NCBI GenBank assembly: GCA_009746045.1
Contig: RPFO01002127.1
Span: 1 to 30,079 of the forward strand
DNA: 30,079 bases
Source of the DNA: Mesostigma viride
Lineage: Eukaryota; Streptophyta; Mesostigmatophyceae; Mesostigmatales; Mesostigmataceae
Direction: 5' to 3'
The position numbers and the translations under genes were made by a program. This document shows positions 23,431 to 30,079 of the stretch, in pieces. The notes under the pieces were generated by a model. It had not been told where the DNA came from. It searched no databases and saw nothing but the letters and a program-made list of their open reading frames with translations. The number at the start of each line of letters is the position of its first letter. The stretch's first letter is position 1.

Positions 23431-25397
23431 TGGGCGCTGAATATGTATGGGAAGTTCGGCAACGACGAGAAGGACGACCCTGCTGTAGTAAAGAACTGTT
23501 GATTCCGCGTTATGTGCGGTGTAGGGAGTCTTGTATATAAAAATTTTGGCAAGCCAGCAGGAGCGTCTTTTTTTCTGGCAGAGATCATTCCCATGATCAC
23601 GTTGTCTTTTTTTGGGAACGTCAGATATCCGATCAGTTTAAAGTGTTGTTTGTCTTTGTCTTCGTAATGTTTTTTTTCCATCGCCTGAAACGCTTCTCTA
23701 TAATTGGCCTTATGTCGTTTCTTGTACAGAAATCCCTTATGGCAATTGGGATCACCATTGCAAATCTGATCGGGTATTGTGTGAGTATGACGTAACAGAC
23801 CGAGTGTTGTTTGTGCGTTTGGGTTTGCGTACACTACCTGTTTGACACTTCTTTGATCAAAAGTGCCGTTGTACGCGTCGGGGTCGTATTCTCCTTCGTC
23901 TGTCGGATGTAAAGACGCTGCTGTTTGTGTCCCGTTGTCTGTGCCCTCGGTCGTTTTTTCTACTACCGCCATGTAGTGACCGTTGTCATTTGTACCCTTA
24001 TCAAATAAAAGGCGAATGGGTTTGCCGTTTCCAAGGTCATTACCAATGCGTATGACATTATCTGTGCCCTTTGTGTAAATGTGTATGGGACGCTTTAAAT
24101 GTCGTGCCACCGCCACCACATTTGGATGATCAGCCATCTCGGCAGTGAGTGCTGTGCCATCTTTTTCATAGCTCCCGGCATGTAGTGCTAAATATTTTTC
24201 CTTATCGATGTTACGCCCAGATAAAGCTGTTTGGATTTCGATTGCGGATGCTAGCAGATCTTTGTCACCTTGTAGTAATTCTAGCGACTTGAGCCGCAAA
24301 TCGTTCGCGCTATCGGACAGATCGCTGTTAAGTGGGTGCTTTGAGGGATCTAAACTGTGCAACACGCTTTTGTAAAAGCAGTTGTTGTTATCGCTTCCGC
24401 AATCGACCGCGTGCTTTTCGGCATGTCGCACACCTTCCTTGTCTATTATTAAGTCGTACCAGGTCTGCGTTTCGATCGATGATTGTTTGTTGTCGTCGGT
24501 TGCCCCACCTGTGCCCCAGTCATCCTCTTCCCAGTTCGTATAGTTGTACTCACCGTCCCCTACCCAATCGTCGTCGTCTCGCTGTGCGCCGTTTGTGTTA
24601 CCTGCGTTAGTGCCATCGCCGACCCCGTCCTGTTTGACCCCGTCGCCGCCGTCTGGCTTTATGACCCCGCCGCCGCCGTCTGGCTTTTTGACCCCGTCGC
24701 CGCCGTCTGGCTGTTTGCCCCCACCGCCCCCTGCGTTAGTTTGACCCCTGCCCCCTTCCTGTTTGACCACGCCGCCGCCGTCTGGCTGTTTGCCCCCGCC
24801 GCCCCCTGCGTTAGTTTGACCCCTGCCCCCTTCCTGTTTGACCCCGACGCCGCCGTCTGGCTGTTTGACCCCGCCGCCGCCGTCTGGCTGTTTGACCCCG
24901 CCGCCGCCGTCTGGCTGTTTGCCCCCACCGCCCCCTGCGTTAGTGCCTGCGCCTGAATTGCCGCTCGACCAGTCTGTGATTTTCTTTTGAAGCCAGTACC
25001 ACGCGCTTCGTCCAGAGTCTAGTAGACGCTCGGCAATCCCCGGGTTGCTGTCGAGTTTGACCTCACCGACCTTTCCTCCGACATTGTCAGCTTTGTTTAC
25101 GCGCTTTGAGACGCCCGAACCCGTAACGGGTGGCGGTTTGAAAAAATAATCGTCATCAAGGAAGTCGGTGCTAGGATGACCGCCGTTTCCGCTGCCATAC
25201 ACCTCACGGAACGTGCCAGAAGACCCTGAGCGCGCGCGCGGCTCCTGGTAACCCCAACGAAGCACGCGCAACAAAGTTAGCAACGCGGTCAGCAGTTTGC
25301 GTTTGGACTCGCGTTCCTCTTCAGTCGTCTCGGGCTTAGACATGGCCTGATCGATCAAGTCAAGCAGCACAATGATCGAGTTTTCAATGCTGGACAT
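23424..25397 (-). CDS. Second OTU-like cysteine protease with Gly-rich repeats
   Basis: 657 aa from ATG 25397, chosen because a GTATATATAA box lies 24-33 bases upstream, inside the longer frame. Residues about 1-60 are helical. Residues about 150-260 are repeats of PDGGGGVKQ and related units. Residues about 310-480 form an OTU-like domain: DCGSDNNNCFYKSVL with candidate catalytic Asp and Cys, a middle with HPNVVAVARHLKRPIHIY, and NGHYMAVVEK with the His. The last 150 residues contain CNGDPNCHKGFLYKKRH and are unassigned. Codon use is more AT-rich than in neighbours, suggesting separate origin. Likely removes ubiquitin or a ubiquitin-like tag; target unknown. Confidence 0.78.
   Translation of the reverse strand: MSSIENSIIVLLDLIDQAMSKPETTEEERESKRKLLTALLTLLRVLRWGYQEPRARSGSSGTFREVYGSGNGGHPSTDFLDDDYFFKPPPVTGSGVSKRVNKADNVGGKVGEVKLDSNPGIAERLLDSGRSAWYWLQKKITDWSSGNSGAGTNAGGGGGKQPDGGGGVKQPDGGGGVKQPDGGVGVKQEGGRGQTNAGGGGGKQPDGGGVVKQEGGRGQTNAGGGGGKQPDGGDGVKKPDGGGGVIKPDGGDGVKQDGVGDGTNAGNTNGAQRDDDDWVGDGEYNYTNWEEDDWGTGGATDDNKQSSIETQTWYDLIIDKEGVRHAEKHAVDCGSDNNNCFYKSVLHSLDPSKHPLNSDLSDSANDLRLKSLELLQGDKDLLASAIEIQTALSGRNIDKEKYLALHAGSYEKDGTALTAEMADHPNVVAVARHLKRPIHIYTKGTDNVIRIGNDLGNGKPIRLLFDKGTNDNGHYMAVVEKTTEGTDNGTQTAASLHPTDEGEYDPDAYNGTFDQRSVKQVVYANPNAQTTLGLLRHTHTIPDQICNGDPNCHKGFLYKKRHKANYREAFQAMEKKHYEDKDKQHFKLIGYLTFPKKDNVIMGMISARKKDAPAGLPKFLYTRLPTPHITRNQQFFTTAGSSFSSLPNFPYIFSAHY
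24620..24945. repeat. Short G/C-rich repeats encoding PDGGGGVKQ-like units
   Basis: Imperfect 24-30-base units plus a larger duplicated block (a stretch encoding the order QTNAGGGGGKQPDGG occurs twice). They lie within the linker of the second OTU gene. This DNA is prone to length change, so copy number may vary between isolates or assemblies. Confidence 0.8.
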
Positions 25398-25420
25398 CGT
25401 TGGTCGGCATTGTAATAAAC

Positions 25421-25430
25421 GTATATATAA
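25421..25430 (-). promoter_or_regulatory. TATA-like box before the second OTU gene
   Basis: Plus-strand GTATATATAA (TTATATATAC on the minus strand) lies 24-33 bases before ATG 25397 and decides that start. Confidence 0.55.
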
Positions 25431-25441
25431 TTTGCACATAC

Positions 25442-26350
25442 TTACGCACCTGTAAACATGCACCTCGCGACCAGCGCCACTACTCGCGGAGACACACTGT
25501 TACCCACAGTCTTTAGGATGACGTTCATGCTTTCCTCGCTCATTAGGCGTCGCAGCCGGTTTGTGGGTATACCTTGTAACTTAAAAGCCTCCTCCTCGGT
25601 AAGCGTGCGAATACCAATGGGGTCGCGAATGTATATGCGTGCGTTCTTGTTTGCGCCCTGGGCGGCGCGCTGTGTAAATGCCACGTCAGAATTTTTGCTC
25701 TCGAAACTATAATTGGACTGGTAGAACCTTCCACTGACCGCATCGCGCAACACGCCATAGAGGCGGCTGCGAGGATCGAGATAGTACTCTGCGGGCGCGG
25801 TTTTGTTAAAGTCAAAATGGTCCACGCGTGTTGCCAGAGGCGGCGGAAAACAGCTTAACGGTTTTTTGCTTCCAACAATAAACACCCTTCTGCGTTTTTG
25901 TCGCAGTCCGGCGTGCGTGTGAGCACCCAGGATCTCGTAGTCAACGTAGAAGCCGTGGCGGCGTAGCTCGCGTATGATTCTTTTAAACACAGGGAAATTG
26001 ATAAGTCCGGGCACGTTCTCTAGTATCACAAAAGACGGGTTTGACAACCTGATGTAGCGGAATATGTCGCGTATGCCGCGCGTGCGTCCATCTTTCATCC
26101 CCCTGCGCAAACCGGCATTGGAGAAACTCTGACACGGAAACCCGGCAGTTACGATGTCCGCCTTTGGTATCAACTCATCTGGGACGTTCTCTATCTTGTC
26201 ACATATAGGCGTAACATCGTTCAAGATTTTGTAAACACGACACGCTGCAGGGTTCATTTCTACGGCTAACACGGTCTGGACGTCAAGGACTTTTTTCAGA
26301 CCAAGAGAGAACCCGCCAAGGCCTGCGAATAAATCAATGTGCCTTATCAT
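25442..26350 (-). CDS. DNA (cytosine-5) methyltransferase
   Basis: 302 aa, full length for a small C5 methylase. Motifs in order: I, DLFAGLGGFSLGL (SAM binding); IV, GFPCQSFSNAG with the catalytic Cys; VI, FVILENVPG; VIII, QKRRRVFIVG; a short target-recognition region; then IX-like RTLTEEEAFKLQGIP and X, VGNSVSPRV. All key residues are present, so activity is expected. No restriction enzyme gene is visible nearby. The upstream gap to the divergent gene at 26374 is only 23 bases, with an AT-rich CATATAGGATAATAC tract. The recognition sequence cannot be read from the sequence alone. Confidence 0.95.
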   Translation of the reverse strand: MIRHIDLFAGLGGFSLGLKKVLDVQTVLAVEMNPAACRVYKILNDVTPICDKIENVPDELIPKADIVTAGFPCQSFSNAGLRRGMKDGRTRGIRDIFRYIRLSNPSFVILENVPGLINFPVFKRIIRELRRHGFYVDYEILGAHTHAGLRQKRRRVFIVGSKKPLSCFPPPLATRVDHFDFNKTAPAEYYLDPRSRLYGVLRDAVSGRFYQSNYSFESKNSDVAFTQRAAQGANKNARIYIRDPIGIRTLTEEEAFKLQGIPTNRLRRLMSEESMNVILKTVGNSVSPRVVALVARCMFTGA

Positions 26351-26373
26351 AACGTATTATCCTATATGCGCCT

Positions 26374-26997
26374 ATGTTTTTTGACACCGACGACCTACCT
26401 GAATACGAGTGGGGACGAGCAGCGAAGCGCAATGACATGCCGTCCATATCGGCCATTGTGGCACTTGCAGCGGACAACTCACCCATCGAGCCGTGTGACG
26501 CAATAACGCTGGAGGAGTACTGTCAGCGTCATCAGGAGCTGATCAGACGCGTGAGGGTGTCAGACTGGTTTGCGATGTGCTTTGCGGCGTCGAGCTACGA
26601 AAACAAACAGCAGATAAATGACGCGAGTGACGACGCGGAATTGATGAAGCGAGTGGCTTCTGCGTCCAAAGGCGAATATTTATCAGGAGTTGTCGCAATC
26701 GACACTCTCTATCGCGGCGTATTTGCTGTGTCCGTGAGCAGCGGTATATGCGGCGCTATTGCTAATCTGTGCGCTAGGAAAGAGAGGTCAAAAGCTCTGT
26801 TCGTTTACAAAGAGCCTGTTGGAACTGCAATTGGCGAAAACCAGCATGCTACCATGACATGTCTGGCCGCAGCCCACGGCGTGCAAATGTACGACGTGTT
26901 TGGAAATCACATTGACAGCAAGCAGGTGGGAACGTTAATGATACCAGCCGTGTACATGCATTTAATTAAATTTATTAAAGAAGCAATGGGTAAATAA
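26374..26997 (+). CDS. Unknown protein, 207 aa
   Basis: From ATG 26374, divergent from the methylase. Mixed alpha/beta sequence with several Cys. The middle has a small-residue stretch (GEYLSGVVAIDTLYRGVFAV) and GICGAIANLCARKE. The C-terminal half reads ENQHATMTCLAAAHGVQMYD, then a helical end. No membrane segment is certain and no family is recognised. Followed by an AT-rich tail with a short direct repeat. Confidence 0.65.
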   Translation: MFFDTDDLPEYEWGRAAKRNDMPSISAIVALAADNSPIEPCDAITLEEYCQRHQELIRRVRVSDWFAMCFAASSYENKQQINDASDDAELMKRVASASKGEYLSGVVAIDTLYRGVFAVSVSSGICGAIANLCARKERSKALFVYKEPVGTAIGENQHATMTCLAAAHGVQMYDVFGNHIDSKQVGTLMIPAVYMHLIKFIKEAMGK

Positions 26998-27081
26998 TAC
27001 AACCGCGTATCCAGATAAATGGTAAACTAGCGGTAAAATTATTAAGTAAGCTGTCAAACGACAAATGGCTAAATAATACAA
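26986..27081. repeat. Direct repeat at the end of the 207-aa gene
   Basis: ATGGGTAAATAATACAAC at about 26986 and ATGGCTAAATAATACAAC about 80 bases later differ by one base. The first copy includes the stop codon. An A9 run follows near 27100. The stretch 26998-27182 has no gene; it may hold a transcript end signal. Confidence 0.6.
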
Positions 27082-27182
27082 CACTGCTGAGCGGTGTCAA
27101 AAAAAAAGTATAAAGCTGAATATACAGTCCGCACGTGAGGAACACGCGTCAGCGAAACAAGCAAAACAGTGCACCAAGGTCA

Positions 27183-28333
27183 TTAACATGCATCCATATC
27201 GCAGGACCACGTGTCCGCGCGCATCCCATACAAGCTAGTAACAGCCTTCGCATACTCGCACGGGATCTCAAAGGGATTGGTAACCTGCAGACCATCAATA
27301 GAATCGCCCGCGAGTTGAGGACGCTCGGTAGTGACAGCGTCGTCGCCGGCGAGCGCAGGTGTGTCGTCACCAAACCTGGAGACGTCGTTCCAGTCGCCGC
27401 TGGCGATGTCTTCAAGGTCCGCGAAGATGTCGATGTCCTCGCACATGGGGTCGGTCGCGGTGGCGTCCTGAGTAGGCAGCTGACTGCACGCGGTGCAGTC
27501 ATTGTCGCGCGCCAGCTCCTGCTGTCCCGTGCTCTCTGTCGGCGCGAAGTTATGCGCCGTGCTGTCCAGCGTCGACAGCGTACTAGCGGATGCGGAAATG
27601 ATGCCCGCCGCGCGCGCCGCGATCTTGTGCTCCTCGCTAATGCGTCTCAGGTCTGCGATCCCCCGCTCCTGCCTGGCTGCCATCTCGACGAAAAAAACCC
27701 CCGTAGCCAAATCCTGCGACTTCACGATGATGTCGTTTGTCAGCTTGACGTCGTACGCGCACAGGTCCAGAATCTCGGGGCGTCCACCACTCGATTTTAC
27801 CATTGAGCCGGCACTTTCGAGCGACTCCTTCATGTGCTGCTGGCATTTGACGTGTGTATCCTTCAGTAAAGACCTGAACTCCTCCGTCGCCAGGGAGCAC
27901 TCCTTTGAAATTTTAAAGGCGACGGCATCGAGCGCCTGCTCGACCTCGCGAATATATTGGTTTTTTTCGCTCGTCCGGCGGGCGGGCGGCGGCGCGAACA
28001 CGAGTGCAGGATTCGACCACCTGATTACGTGCACGGCAAAATCAAAAAAGACCAATGTGTCTTTCTTTTCTATTGCGTGCAGGTAAGGGCCTTCCCCCCG
28101 AAACCTTGATATTCGGTCGCCAGGTCCTTGACGTACTGGCTCTGATGCAACTTTGAAGCGTATCGTTTTCCGCCGGAAAAAACGTGCACAACATCCGCCA
28201 GATTCAAGTGGCCGCCCACGCCCTTGATGGATTGATTGTATTTTACGCCGACCAGGCCGGGAACGGGACGATAAAAAAACTGGTCGCCATTGGCTGGGCG
28301 CCCGGACAGACCAATATAGTCACCCGTCTCCAT
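27183..28333 (-). CDS. Unknown protein, frame broken at a G6 run; coiled coil and acidic tail
   Basis: ATG 28333 opens an 87-codon frame ending at 28070 (GDYIGLSGRP, VGGHLNLADVVHVFSGGKRY). A second frame without a useful ATG runs from about 28100 to 27183. The two join sensibly at the C6 run 28094-28099 (G6 on the coding strand) if one base is missing, giving about 380 aa. The first part looks like a compact alpha/beta domain, possibly DNA-binding, though no family is certain. The second part has a helical or coiled-coil stretch (REVEQALDAVAFKISKE), then an acidic region near FADLEDIASGDWND. Treated as one gene with an apparent frameshift. Confidence 0.6.
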
Positions 28334-28851
28334 GGCAGCAGACGTTTGCAGCGAGCGCAGTCACGTCACGAATACAGAAAGTCACGTGGTTCGGGGGTGT
28401 GCGCACCTCTTTGTAGCGGCTGGCGTGCACGCACGTCCTTTTTTTGTCGCTTGGGTCAGGCTTCTGGGCTATTTGGGCGGGAGATCTGTCGGCGTCATGC
28501 TTTTTTAGCAGACAATTCGTTATCCAGAGCGGACCGGCTGACATATCGACGGTTACGTTTTTTTACGATAGAAATATCTGGAGTCTCCTTGGGGACTGCC
28601 GCGTTCTCCCTGCGGCTTAGAGGACATTCCTGGGACATTCTGAGATACGATGAGGTCATATAAATATCTAAGCGACCGGTTTGGACTTGAGTGGACGGAC
28701 ACCGCTCAGCTGACCAAAGCGGCGCCCAAACGCGTTTGTGTAGTAAGCCAGAATTAAGACGGAATACGATAATTCGCGCGGTCTCGCAAGTGCTCGAGGG
28801 GTCTGCGCACGGACCCACGTTCGGATGATGAACCACGGTCGAAAGCTTGTG
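28334..28851. other. Region of about 500 bases without a firm gene
   Basis: Several overlapping frames are open on both strands but none has clear protein sense. A TATA-like CATATAAATATC tract at 28657-28668 could serve a 54-codon minus-strand ORF (listed separately). No RNA gene or repeat was seen. Confidence 0.4.
28495..28659 (-). CDS. Possible small protein (54 aa), unknown
   Basis: ATG 28659 lies directly after a minus-strand GATATTTAT tract. The sequence is polar and basic (SIVKKRNRRYVSRSALDN). No family recognised, and overlapping frames are equally long, so this may be chance. Confidence 0.25.
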   Translation of the reverse strand: MTSSYLRMSQECPLSRRENAAVPKETPDISIVKKRNRRYVSRSALDNELSAKKA

Positions 28852-28937
28852 GATGGCTCGTGAGGCACGCGAGTTCAGGCGCGCGGGTATGGAAAGCGAC
28901 AATTTAGGGGGCACGCCGGGCTATCATCCGATTACCA

Positions 28938-29537
28938 ATGGTCGTGTTTACGAGAAGTTTGTTTTTTTCGCATAAGCAAGTAGGCTACATGAGCCGAGTC
29001 GTATCGCCTGTCTGTTCGCCTGTCGTGGCCTGCGCTAAGTCGGAGATTGCACCGAAAAGATCTCTATGGGACAGGACCGTGTTCCTAGTCGGCAGAAACC
29101 ATCCCTATCCATGCGTTTTTGGCGTGCACGCGCTGGAGAGGGACCGGACCACGAGTGGTGTCACGCGACCACTCACACACATTGTCGCGCTGGAGGACAT
29201 GAGGACCGCTTTTGATCTCTCGGAGGTGCTGTGGGACGATTACAGCAAGGGCAACATGGGTGTTTACACGCTTTTGGATGACAACGTGGAGAAGTGTGTA
29301 TCTGAGAAGCTACTGTCACGAGCCGACATTACAGATGAGCAACGAGAGGAGGTAATGCGGGAAATTGTTGTTATGGCCATGCCTTTTAATGACGCGCAAG
29401 CGTTCTGCATGTTTCACGGTTTTGTTCTGAACACCGTTGCGCGTCCAGGAGTTGGAGACCTGCGGTACACGTTTACCAGCCACTACCCGCGTGGCGATTG
29501 CAAATCTTATGTAAAAATGCTTGATACATATTGTTAA
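28938..29537 (+). CDS. Unknown protein, 199 aa; true N-terminus may lie upstream
   Basis: As written it starts at ATG 28938. After residue about 10 the sequence is mixed alpha/beta (RTVFLVGRNHPYPCVFGVHA, PLTHIVALEDMRTAFDLSEV) with a C-terminal segment rich in Tyr and Cys. An ATG at 28852 opens another frame that reads well up to the T7 run at 28962-28968, where one missing base would join it to this gene. No family recognised. Ends shortly before the convergent 119-aa gene. Confidence 0.65.
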   Translation: MVVFTRSLFFSHKQVGYMSRVVSPVCSPVVACAKSEIAPKRSLWDRTVFLVGRNHPYPCVFGVHALERDRTTSGVTRPLTHIVALEDMRTAFDLSEVLWDDYSKGNMGVYTLLDDNVEKCVSEKLLSRADITDEQREEVMREIVVMAMPFNDAQAFCMFHGFVLNTVARPGVGDLRYTFTSHYPRGDCKSYVKMLDTYC

Positions 29538-29574
29538 ATTCAGTTTATTAATACATTTTTTTCCACATTTGTTA

Positions 29575-29934
29575 TCACTCGGCCACAATTACAGATGCTG
29601 TCTCAGTGGCGTCATCTTCACACGTCCGTGAGCCGCTCTTTTTTGAGCTGTTGTTGCCCAGGACATATTTCAACGCAAAATCCCCCGCCGTCATGTCATT
29701 GAAAAGCAGGTGTTGCGTCTGGATTGCGGCGCCCTTGCGCCTGATCTGGTTAAGACACTTGCGGACATCTCCCACGCTCATGTCAGGGATGGTGGAGCTC
29801 ATGACGGGAGGCTTGGCCGCGTCCTCTGGTTTCTGAGCTTCGGACGCCGCGCCTTCGTTGGGACGAGCGTCTCCCCCCCTCCTCCGCTTGATGCGCTGGG
29901 CGTTGGACTGAGCAATGGCCTGGGAGGACTCCAT
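29575..29934 (-). CDS. Small basic protein, unknown
   Basis: 119 aa from ATG 29934. The N-terminal 45 residues are disordered and charged (AQRIKRRRGGDARPNEG). The middle (MSVGDVRKCLNQIRRKG, then LLFNDMTAGDFALKYVLG) is helical and probably folded. The tail is Ser/Asp/Glu-rich. The stretch to the window end (29935-30079) should contain its promoter, with a weak GATATACAC tract about 20 bases upstream. No family recognised. Confidence 0.6.
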   Translation of the reverse strand: MESSQAIAQSNAQRIKRRRGGDARPNEGAASEAQKPEDAAKPPVMSSTIPDMSVGDVRKCLNQIRRKGAAIQTQHLLFNDMTAGDFALKYVLGNNSSKKSGSRTCEDDATETASVIVAE

Positions 29935-30079
29935 CTCGATGCGCCGGTGTGTATATCACTGTGCCAGGAAAATTTATCCGCGTTTCTAAGCGCACGCCAG
30001 GCATTTTTTGTCATACTGTACAGTGTGGAAACGAGGATGTCCACGACCGGATAGCATCAACGTTTCCCGGCGGGAATCC

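Noticed and set aside
28184-28663. 159-codon plus-strand frame
   Set aside because: It overlaps the better-supported minus-strand gene and is mostly Arg/His/Ser without motifs.
1-30079. tRNA and rRNA genes
   Set aside because: By-eye search for T-loop-like GTTCGA contexts with a matching cloverleaf found none; a tRNAscan run would settle it.

Overview
This window looks like part of the genome of a large nucleocytoplasmic DNA virus (Nucleocytoviricota). It encodes a D5-type primase-helicase, a VLTF2-like late transcription factor, a single-stranded-DNA-binding protein of the kind found in these viruses, a KilA-N protein, a NifS-like protein of almost the same length as the African swine fever virus homologue, and many short-spaced genes on both strands with TATA-like boxes 10-35 bases before the start codon. 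No introns, rRNA, tRNA or bacterial operon signals were seen. I cannot name the family or host. The gene set has algal/protist-virus features (SSB, VLTF2, cytosine methylase) and asfarvirus-like ones (NifS). Base composition is moderately GC-rich, with a few AT-rich islands.

Layout. 1-1664 (-): D5 helicase, running off the left edge, with a 150-base stretch whose reading frame is scrambled. 1665-2376: divergent intergenic region. 2377-5296 (+): KilA-N protein, small two-helix membrane protein, F-box protein, acidic protein. 5309-11535 (mostly -): RING/TRAF zinc-finger protein, a tiny + ORF, coiled-coil protein, unknown protein, a long OTU-SET gene broken by one frameshift, and two small helical/KilA-N-like proteins. 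11566-12870: about 1.3 kb non-coding, with two copies of a long palindromic element. 12871-16071: protein with a clamp-binding-like tail, zinc-ribbon-like protein, NifS cysteine desulfurase, two small + genes. 16072-16856: repeat-rich non-coding block bounded by 29-base inverted repeats. 16857-20923 (mostly +): VLTF2, unknown genes, HNH-like protein, SSB, a frameshifted gene. 20960-26997: J-domain protein, unknown 397-aa protein, second OTU protein, C5 DNA methylase, unknown protein. 27183-29934: a frameshifted gene and small unknown genes.

How the parts fit together. D5 helicase, SSB, the HNH-like protein and the protein with the PIP-like tail suit DNA replication and processing. VLTF2, the KilA-N proteins and the SET domain suit control of viral or host transcription. 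An F-box protein, a RING/TRAF E3-like protein and two OTU proteases in one 30-kb stretch suggest heavy manipulation of host ubiquitin. The most unusual item is one gene that appears to carry a duplicated Cys/Gly motif, SUMO-interaction-like motifs, an OTU protease and a SET domain.

Caution: several genes are broken by apparent one-base losses, mostly inside G/C runs. That pattern points first to sequencing or assembly error, so the interrupted genes are probably intact in the real genome.
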